NCBI GenBank assembly: GCA_022572905.1
Contig: JACZUZ010000004.1
Coordinates: 1 to 15,262 of the forward strand
Length of the DNA stretch: 15,262 bases
Direction of reading: 5' to 3'
Source: Candidatus Zixiibacteriota bacterium
GTDB taxonomy: Bacteria; Zixibacteria; MSB-5A5; GN15; JACZUZ01
The notes under the pieces were generated by a model that did no database searches, was not told the origin of the DNA, and was given only the letters and a program-made list of their open reading frames with translations. The position numbers and the translations under genes were made by a program. Shown here piece after piece: positions 7,934 to 13,570 of the stretch; position 1 is the first letter of the stretch; every line of letters starts with the position of its first letter.

Positions 7934-7964
7934 CAAAAAAGCGCCCTCCTTGGAGCGGGGGCGC
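7934..7964 (-). terminator. Rho-independent terminator after topA, just ahead of xerC
   Basis: On the minus strand a stem GCGCCC/GGGCGC, with extra inner TCC/GGA pairing, is followed by six T. It lies about 55 nt beyond the topA stop and ends only 15 nt before the likely xerC start. Confidence 0.87.
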
Positions 7965-8018
7965 GATCGCATACTTAAATCTCTGCAGAAATCTTTTTGA
8001 GTCTTGAGGTCAGATACG

Positions 8019-10685
8019 CTATGCGGCGGTTTTCTTAGCCGTAGCTTTTCCAGAAGCGGTTTTTCTGGAGCTTTTCTTCGTAGCTGTTTTCCTGGGGCTG
8101 ATATTCTTGGTCGTTTTCTTTCGGACGCTCTTTTTCTTTTTGCGGGGGGGTGAGCCCAGCTTCGTTTCGTAAAGCGCCACCGCTTCCTCGAGCGTCACGC
8201 TCTGCGGATCACTGCCGTTGGGAACAGATACGTGTGTCTTTCCGTCGGTGATATAAGGACCAAAGCGGCCGTTAAGTATTCGCAAAGTCACGCCTTTGCG
8301 ATCCGGATGTTCGCCCAATTCCTTGAGCGCTTTTGAAGCTCGTCTAAAACTCTTGCGCTTGGGACGCTTCAGGATTTCCAGAGCCTGCTTTAGATCCACC
8401 TTGATCACGTTGTCCGAAGCGGAAAGAGAGCGAGTTTCGTCGCCACATTTGAGATAGGGGCCATAACGACCCAAGTCCGCAATAACCGGTTCATCCGTTT
8501 CGGGATGATTTCCCAATTCACGTGGCAAAGACAGGATCTTGATAGCTATTTCCAGAGTCACTTCATCCGGAGTCATGCCCGGCAGGAGCGATTTTTGTTT
8601 TGGTTTGGCTGCGCCTTTAGTATTGTCTCTTTCGCCCAACTGCAGATAGGGTCCGAAACGACCGTTCAGTAAAAATATCGGTTCATCGGTTTCACTCTGG
8701 CGGCCCAATTCGGTCGGACCATCGGATTCTGCTTCAATTAGTTCGAGGGCTCGCTCAATCGTTAACTCATCGGGCGCCAGGCCGTCGGGAATTCTTGCGC
8801 GGCTATCACCGCGCTCCACATACGGTCCCCAGCGGCCAATGCGAACATTGACAGCCTCGCCGTTGCTATCCGCTCCCAACTCAAAGGTGCAAATATCGCG
8901 CGCGTCAATTTCCTGACCGACAAGTTTCTTCAGTCCCTGCCAGGACTTGGAGCCGAAATAGAATTCATGCAAATACGGAGTTCGCTCGAGTTCTCCTCGA
9001 CTGATAGCGTCGAGATCATCTTCCATCTGAGCTGTAAAGGTCGGATCGACCAGACTTGGAAAGAAATTCTCGAGCAATTTCGCGACCGCATAGGCGATGA
9101 ATGTTGGTGTGAGAGCTGTTCCTTTTTTGAAAACATAATCTCGACGCATTATGGTATCGATAATCGCCGCATAGGTTGACGGCCGCCCGATTCCCAGAGT
9201 TTCCAATTCCTTAATGAGCGTCGCTTCGGTGAATCGCGCCGGAGGCTTAGTTATGTGCGAAACCGGATCGATTTCTTTTAAGTCAAGAGCTTCGCCGTTC
9301 TTTACTTTTGGAAGCGCCGCGACAGTTTTTCCATTTGAATTATTAACCGGAGGTGAATAGACTTTCAGGAAACCATCAAAATCGATAATGCGTCCCGACG
9401 CTCTGAATTCCGCCTTCGTGGCATTTATATCTATGGTGGTCTGGGACACTCTGGCGTCGGTCATCTGACATGCTACTGCGCGGCGCCAGATCAGGTCATA
9501 GAGCTTATATCCGCGCGCATCAAGCTGGCTTTTGAGTTTTACCGGTTCGGGGAATGACGATCCCGCAGGGCGGATGGCTTCATGAGCTTCCTGGGCATTC
9601 TTTACTTTTGATTTATACAAGCGCGGTTGGGCTGGTAGATAGTCTGCTCCATAGTCGCGCGAGATTTTTGACCTGATGCCCTTAATGGCTTCGCTGGCCA
9701 GGGTTGTCGAGTCTGTACGCATGTAAGTAATATGGCCGTTCTCATAGAGGGATTGCGCGACACGCATTGTATCGCGCGCGGCCATGCCCAACTTGCGATT
9801 TGCGTCTTGTTGCAGAGAACTCGTAGTGTATGGCGCGGGCGGTGACTGCTTTATGGGTTTAGTGACAACATTCGCCACACTCCAATCAGATTTCTCAAGC
9901 GACTCCAGAAGTTTTTTTATTTTCTTCTCGCCGTAAACGGCGAGTTTGGGATCAAGCAAATTTCCGGTTTTTGGATCGAAATCTTTGCCTCCTGCAAGTT
10001 TTTTGCCATCGACAGACCTTAAGGTCGCGCCAAAACTCGCGCCCTTGACGGGTTTGAGTGTCGCGGTGATGTCCCAGTAAGTTGACGGAGTAAACGCCGA
10101 ACGCTCCTTTTCGCGATCAACGATTAGCTTGACGGCCACCGATTGAACTCGTCCCGCTGAAAGGCGCGGAGCGACTTTTTTCCAGAGAAGGGGCGAAATC
10201 TCATAACCATAAAGCCTGTCCACAACTCGGCGCGTTTCCTGAGCCATGACCAAATTTTTATCTATATCTCGCGGATTGTCCAGCGCGTCCTGGATGGCGC
10301 TCTTGGTAATTTCGTGAAACACCAGACGCGCCACAGGCGCCTTGGGCTTGAGAGCTTGCACCAGATGCCAGCTAATGGCCTCACCCTCACGGTCCTCGTC
10401 AGTTGCCAGATAAAGCATGTCAACATTTTTTAGTTTCTCTTTGAGCTTTTTGACGAGGGATTTCTTATTATCTGAGATCACATACAAAGGCTCGAAATCG
10501 TTCTCTATATCAACCCCTAACCGGGTCCAGCTTTCGGATTTTAGCTTGTCGGGAATCTCGGAGGCTCCTCTGGGGAGATCGCGAATATGCCCTATCGAGG
10601 CCTCTACTATGAAGCTCTTGTCCAGGAATTTGGATATTGTCCGGGCTTTAGCCGGGGATTCAACTATGACAAGTGATTTGGGCAT
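8019..10685 (-). CDS. topA: DNA topoisomerase I (type IA)
   Basis: TopA relaxes negatively supercoiled DNA by cutting one strand. The product is 888 aa. The Toprim domain has Glu9 (VIVESPAKA) and the metal-binding DEDRE acids Asp96, Asp98 and Glu100. The active-site Tyr321 lies in TYMRTDSTTL, and EAHEAIRP is at 366-373. The C-terminal part has four GR(F/Y/W)GPY repeats (near 617, 675, 739 and 806) in place of the Cys4 zinc ribbons of E. coli TopA; no CxxC pair is present. It ends in a basic, Lys/Thr/Ser-rich tail (about 847-888) resembling a non-specific DNA-binding tail. The ATG at 10685 begins the universally conserved N-terminus, although no Shine-Dalgarno precedes it. A strong terminator follows. 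The gene has a 408-nt upstream gap, so it is probably transcribed on its own. Confidence 0.98.
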   Translation of the reverse strand: MPKSLVIVESPAKARTISKFLDKSFIVEASIGHIRDLPRGASEIPDKLKSESWTRLGVDIENDFEPLYVISDNKKSLVKKLKEKLKNVDMLYLATDEDREGEAISWHLVQALKPKAPVARLVFHEITKSAIQDALDNPRDIDKNLVMAQETRRVVDRLYGYEISPLLWKKVAPRLSAGRVQSVAVKLIVDREKERSAFTPSTYWDITATLKPVKGASFGATLRSVDGKKLAGGKDFDPKTGNLLDPKLAVYGEKKIKKLLESLEKSDWSVANVVTKPIKQSPPAPYTTSSLQQDANRKLGMAARDTMRVAQSLYENGHITYMRTDSTTLASEAIKGIRSKISRDYGADYLPAQPRLYKSKVKNAQEAHEAIRPAGSSFPEPVKLKSQLDARGYKLYDLIWRRAVACQMTDARVSQTTIDINATKAEFRASGRIIDFDGFLKVYSPPVNNSNGKTVAALPKVKNGEALDLKEIDPVSHITKPPARFTEATLIKELETLGIGRPSTYAAIIDTIMRRDYVFKKGTALTPTFIAYAVAKLLENFFPSLVDPTFTAQMEDDLDAISRGELERTPYLHEFYFGSKSWQGLKKLVGQEIDARDICTFELGADSNGEAVNVRIGRWGPYVERGDSRARIPDGLAPDELTIERALELIEAESDGPTELGRQSETDEPIFLLNGRFGPYLQLGERDNTKGAAKPKQKSLLPGMTPDEVTLEIAIKILSLPRELGNHPETDEPVIADLGRYGPYLKCGDETRSLSASDNVIKVDLKQALEILKRPKRKSFRRASKALKELGEHPDRKGVTLRILNGRFGPYITDGKTHVSVPNGSDPQSVTLEEAVALYETKLGSPPRKKKKSVRKKTTKNISPRKTATKKSSRKTASGKATAKKTAA

Positions 10686-10775
10686 TTGATGTTACGTCTT
10701 GCGATTTCTCTTATGGAGGATTACCGGGGGACCTCTTGGTTCCTGTCCCGCGGTCTTTTCCTCGGACGGCCGGTA

Positions 10776-10804
10776 TACATAAAGAATTATTCCGCCGGTA
10801 TCAA
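10776..10804 (-). promoter_or_regulatory. topA: Possible topA promoter
   Basis: TTGATA (10799-10804) and TATGTA (10776-10781) on the minus strand are separated by 17 nt. The -35 matches consensus at 5 of 6 positions and the -10 at only 3 of 6. It would give a leader of roughly 80-85 nt containing the GGGAC/GTCCC hairpin. Confidence 0.3.
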
Positions 10805-10813
10805 CTACTTAGT

Positions 10814-10881
10814 TCGACAAAAATTATCGAGACCATATATATGGAGCGCGTTCGAGTAGTCCCGACTTGGATTTTTGTCGA
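10814..10881. repeat. Inverted repeat with 11-bp arms around a perfect palindrome
   Basis: TCGACAAAAAT (10814-10824) and its exact complement ATTTTTGTCGA (10871-10881) are 46 nt apart. Inside lies the perfect palindrome CCATATATATGG (10833-10844). This could be an operator pair, a structured leader upstream of topA, or a remnant of an element. Confidence 0.7.
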
Positions 10882-10989
10882 CCAACCCGGCTTAGTCTTT
10901 AGGCTCAAAGTGAGGTCAAACCTTTTGGGGCCTTGACACTTGGGGTGGAAATGGCCTTGGCGCCAGAGGGGGAGAAAAGAGTTTAGAGC

Positions 10990-11017
10990 AAAGAAATAAA
11001 GTCAAAAAATGACTTTA
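10990..11017 (-). terminator. Weak terminator-like hairpin downstream of rpoZ
   Basis: On the minus strand an 8-bp stem TAAAGTCA/TGACTTTA with a 5-nt loop is followed by ATTTCTTT. The stem is AT-rich and the T-tract interrupted. Two further T-tracts lie nearer rpoZ (plus-strand A-runs at 11028-11035 and 11066-11072), each preceded by a short possible stem. Together they may end the yicC-gmk-rpoZ transcript. Confidence 0.42.
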
Positions 11018-11093
11018 AGAATTCTCGAAAAAAAACACCTCGCAATGTTTCTGGCCCATTTAGACAAAAAAATCGGAGAGACCCGTTTAGCTT

Positions 11094-11330
11094 TTAGTCG
11101 GAATCCGCGTCCTCATTGCGATGAAATACGATTTCGCCTTTTAGTAAGTCTTTGAGAGACAACGTAGTAACCTTGGTCCCGATAGGCTCAACACCATCTT
11201 CTTCCAGCATTCTCTGAAGCTGCGCCAACCTGAGCAAATTGAGATGACGGGCATGTTGTGAGGTTACTATTACCGCTTCGTAGCGATTGCGGGTAAACTT
11301 GCTGACGTTTTCAAGAGGTAGATAATCCAT
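11094..11330 (-). CDS. rpoZ: RNA polymerase omega subunit
   Basis: Omega is a small chaperone-like subunit that wraps the beta' C-terminus of RNA polymerase. The product is 78 aa. It shows the family's N-terminal pattern: 'VSKFTRNRYEAVIVTSQHAR' resembles the conserved N-R-(F/Y)-x-L-V-x-x-A-x-x-R-A segment. A short helix and an acidic tail (EDADSD) follow. The position directly after gmk is the classical gmk-rpoZ arrangement and strongly supports the call. The ATG at 11330 has a good ribosome binding site, GAAGGA, 5 nt upstream. coaBC, which often follows rpoZ in bacteria, is absent and the following 408 nt hold no gene. Confidence 0.92.
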   Translation of the reverse strand: MDYLPLENVSKFTRNRYEAVIVTSQHARHLNLLRLAQLQRMLEEDGVEPIGTKVTTLSLKDLLKGEIVFHRNEDADSD

Positions 11331-11379
11331 TGTTTTCCTTCGCTAAATATAAATGAAACAATTACTTACAAGTTCTATT

Positions 11380-11405
11380 GAGCCAACCGAGCGCTCGGTT
11401 GGCTC
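11380..11405. repeat. 26-nt perfect palindrome in the gmk-rpoZ gap
   Basis: The left half GAGCCAACCGAGC is followed immediately by its exact reverse complement, so RNA from either strand would form an 11-bp GC-rich stem with a 4-nt loop. It begins 7 nt after the gmk stop. No T-tract follows on the minus strand (AATAGAAC), so it is not a standard terminator. It may stabilise or process the mRNA, weaken read-through into rpoZ, or bind a dimeric protein. Confidence 0.92.
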
Positions 11406-11412
11406 TTAGCGT

Positions 11413-12054
11413 TTAACCGATGATTGCCCGAATCCGTTCCCGGCTGGAATCGCTTTTATGAGTGTCGGGGTTCTTGATGATTTCGTCAACCTCTGCAATG
11501 GCTTTTTCCAAATTTTCATTTATCACGTAATTTTCAAATTCAATCCCGTGCTTCATTTCTTCCACACTTCCCCGAAACCTGACGCTCAGCGAATCCTCCG
11601 ATTCAGTGCCGCGTTCTCTCAGACGCCTCTCTAATTCATCCCGAGACGGGGGAAACACAAATATCGAAATCGCCTGCGGGTATTTCGCTTTGATCTTCTT
11701 GGCGCCCTTGTAATCAATATCGAGTAGAAGCGCCCCACCCTCGCGCAAAATCCTCTCAAGGGGCTTGCTCGGAGTTCCATAGGTGTTTCCGTGTACATGA
11801 CAGGACTCGGCGAATTCGCCAGAGTCTTCCATATCTTTGAATTCAGATTCGGTCTTGAAATAGTACTCCCGACCCTCCACTTCATTGGGCCTTTTAGGCC
11901 GGGTAGTGGCTGAGACAGAAAATGACCATCCGTCATTCTTGTGCAATTCGAGCAATTTCTTACAAATTGTGGTCTTGCCACCGCCCGAAGGAGAGGAGAT
12001 AATCACGATCTTTCCCGGCTTGTCTAGACCGGAGCGGGAACCCTCATTCGACAT
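11413..12054 (-). CDS. gmk: Guanylate kinase
   Basis: Gmk phosphorylates GMP to GDP with ATP in purine nucleotide synthesis. The product is 213 aa, a normal length. The P-loop is SSPSGGGKTT (20-29), with Ser where many family members have the first Gly. The GMP-binding region follows with SATTRPKRPNEVEGREYYF (starting about residue 47), then GNTYGTP and LLLDIDYKGAKKI. The lid-type Arg cluster LERRLRERGTES and the RF..RG segment are also present. The ATG at 12054 lies inside the end of yicC (11-nt overlap, ATG...TGA) without a clear ribosome binding site, which suggests translational coupling to yicC. Confidence 0.97.
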   Translation of the reverse strand: MSNEGSRSGLDKPGKIVIISSPSGGGKTTICKKLLELHKNDGWSFSVSATTRPKRPNEVEGREYYFKTESEFKDMEDSGEFAESCHVHGNTYGTPSKPLERILREGGALLLDIDYKGAKKIKAKYPQAISIFVFPPSRDELERRLRERGTESEDSLSVRFRGSVEEMKHGIEFENYVINENLEKAIAEVDEIIKNPDTHKSDSSRERIRAIIG

Positions 12055-12919
12055 TCTGGACTTGTTCCCGGATCTTTTCGATCTCCTCTTTGACCTGTAT
12101 AACTTCCTGCGCGATATTGGCTTCGATGGATTTTGAGCCTATAGTGTTTGTCTCGCGGTTGAATTCCTGTAGCAAAAAGTTGAGTCTCTTGCCTATCGGT
12201 TTGTTCGATTTGAGATTCTTCCGGAAGCTATCAAGATGGGCTCCCAGGCGAATTACCTCTTCGGTAATCTCGGTACGATCAGCCATTATGGCAATCTCTT
12301 CTTCAAGTCTGTTTCCATTCACATCAATCCCCTCAAGCAACCGCGCTATTCTGTTGCGAAGTTTGGTACGATACCTAGAGACCGACATTTTGGAAAGCTT
12401 TACTATTTTGGCGATTTTTGTCTCGATTATCTTCAAACGCTTGACCATATCGGCCGCCAGATGTTTTCCCTCGGCCTGGCGGGTTTTTAGCATATCCGCC
12501 ACAGCGTGTTTGAGTCCTTTTAGAATAAACCCCTGTAGTTTGGGGTCATCCCCGCGCTCGAGATTATTTTGAAAAATTTCAGTGATACTCATCAAATCAG
12601 AAATTGTCACTTCTCCCCCCAGAGAGCGTTTCTTCTGGTAAGTCCTTAAACGCTTAACATAAAAATCCGCGACTTCTTCATTGAAAGCGCATTCGACCGG
12701 CCCGGACTCTCCCCCGCGAACCGCAACAACAACAGTCACCTTCCCGCGCGAAATCTGGTTGCGCAGTATTTCGCGCATGCTGTGCTCGACCGCCGAGAGA
12801 TGTCGCGGGAGTCGAAATGATATTTCCAGAAATCTGCTGTTGAGACTGCTGACTTCTATGGTATAGATGGAATTTTTCGCTTTGACTTCGCTTCTGCCAA
12901 AGCCGGTCATTGAAAGCAT
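12044..12919 (-). CDS. yicC: YicC-family protein (endoribonuclease family)
   Basis: The product is 291 aa, the usual length. It opens with the hallmark MLSMTGFGRSE, followed by 'IEVSSLNSRFLEISFRLPRHL', the YicC N-terminal domain. The C-terminal DUF1732 part (about 205-291) contains RLEEEIAIMADRTEITEEVIRL-type sequence (acidic and His-bearing), then a coiled-coil-like end. E. coli YicC has been reported to be an endoribonuclease affecting the small RNA RyhB; the role here is inferred from family only. GGAG lies 9 nt upstream of the ATG. The gene heads the yicC-gmk-rpoZ set and has a good candidate promoter upstream. Confidence 0.95.
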   Translation of the reverse strand: MLSMTGFGRSEVKAKNSIYTIEVSSLNSRFLEISFRLPRHLSAVEHSMREILRNQISRGKVTVVVAVRGGESGPVECAFNEEVADFYVKRLRTYQKKRSLGGEVTISDLMSITEIFQNNLERGDDPKLQGFILKGLKHAVADMLKTRQAEGKHLAADMVKRLKIIETKIAKIVKLSKMSVSRYRTKLRNRIARLLEGIDVNGNRLEEEIAIMADRTEITEEVIRLGAHLDSFRKNLKSNKPIGKRLNFLLQEFNRETNTIGSKSIEANIAQEVIQVKEEIEKIREQVQNVE

Positions 12920-13049
12920 TTTAGTTGTCTCCGCAGTCGACTAACTCAAGTTACTTGGATCATCGGACAATCAGTGCAGACCAGTGTTTGAAAAGTTTCG
13001 ATACTTATATCGCAGGGGATTTCGCTAATCACCCGACGATAGAGGGCCT

Positions 13050-13077
13050 AAGATAGGGCGGGTTTATCTCTTGTCAA
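13050..13077 (-). promoter_or_regulatory. Sigma-70-type promoter for yicC-gmk-rpoZ
   Basis: On the minus strand a perfect -35 TTGACA (13072-13077) is followed after 16 nt by TATCTT (13050-13055; 4 of 6 matches). Its -35 begins about 22 nt beyond the stop of the upstream phosphoacceptor-domain gene. It would give a leader of roughly 120 nt before yicC. I see no known riboswitch in that leader. Confidence 0.52.
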
Positions 13078-13098
13078 ATCAACATCTTCTTTAGCCAT

Positions 13099-13437
13099 TT
13101 AGCCAGTGTTCTTGATCCGGTCGATGGAGGCGCCGGTCATGATAGCGCCGGATTTCATTGAGATTCCGCCAAGGTCAATCATTCGACCGGCCGGCGTGTC
13201 TATTGTGCGACTGGCTCTAGCTGAGAGCAACTCGGCTGTCACAAGTTGAATTCGGCGGGCGTTCTTCTGAATTTCAGCCAACCGTTTTTTTACATCCGGA
13301 TTCGCGCAATGGGGATTTTTTTCCAAAAGCTCAATCTCTCCCAGTATAACGCTGAGCGGATTATTGACTTGATGAATAATCGTAGCGACTGCTTCGTCGT
13401 AAGCAACCTGGCGGATTTTGTCCTGAATGTTTTTCAT
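13099..13437 (-). CDS. Stand-alone histidine-kinase dimerisation/phosphoacceptor (HisKA-like) domain
   Basis: The product is 112 aa. Residues 12-75 match the two-helix DHp domain of sensor kinases. The H-box is IIHQVNNPLSVILGEIELL (20-38), with phosphoacceptor His22 and the N-N-P-L that follows. A second helix (KRLAEIQKNARRIQLVTAELL) has the typical R-I-x-x-x-V-x-x-LL spacing. No ATP-binding (HATPase_c) domain follows: the frame stops at 13099, and the next 179 nt before yicC hold a promoter but no N/G-box sequence. The residue after His is Gln rather than the usual Glu/Asp. The last 35 residues are Gly/Ser/Thr-rich and unrecognised. The ATG at 13437 has no ribosome binding site. It could be phosphorylated in trans, act as a phosphotransfer or dimerisation partner, or be a decayed kinase. 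Confidence 0.74.
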   Translation of the reverse strand: MKNIQDKIRQVAYDEAVATIIHQVNNPLSVILGEIELLEKNPHCANPDVKKRLAEIQKNARRIQLVTAELLSARASRTIDTPAGRMIDLGGISMKSGAIMTGASIDRIKNTG

Positions 13438-13570
13438 GTATAGGATCGAACGAGGATATAATAGTTAACCTCTATAATTCCTACCCTATATTAATCGGCA
13501 GTTGGTGGAGTTTAATCACATTGAGTTAGGCGCAAAACCCATCCGAGATTCCCGGGCATAATCGAAATTC

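Larger units (their letters stand above)
10686..11093 (-). other. 408-nt non-coding gap between rpoZ and topA
   Basis: No convincing gene is present on either strand. A plus-strand frame starting at GTG 10673 overlaps the topA start, has no ribosome binding site and reads as unlikely protein. The part next to rpoZ (about 10990-11085) is AT-rich and holds three short hairpin-plus-T-tract arrangements on the minus strand. The middle holds an 11-bp inverted repeat enclosing a 12-bp palindrome. The part next to topA holds a GGGAC/GTCCC hairpin (10729-10750 region) and a twice-repeated GCCGGTAT. I do not recognise RNase P RNA, tmRNA, SRP RNA or a known riboswitch. Confidence 0.6.

Noticed and set aside
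10750..10775. GAGGAAAAGACCGCGG-like stretch reminiscent of RNase P RNA
   Set aside because: The universally conserved RNase P blocks are not in the right order or spacing, and the gap is too small for the complete RNA in either orientation.
10673..10936. Plus-strand frame of 87 codons in the rpoZ-topA gap
   Set aside because: It starts at GTG inside the topA start region, has no ribosome binding site, reads as atypical protein and is the only plus-strand candidate in a fully minus-strand window.
12090..12572. Plus-strand frame (160 codons) opposite yicC
   Set aside because: It is a shadow of yicC, with Ser/Arg/Ile-rich composition typical of antisense translation.
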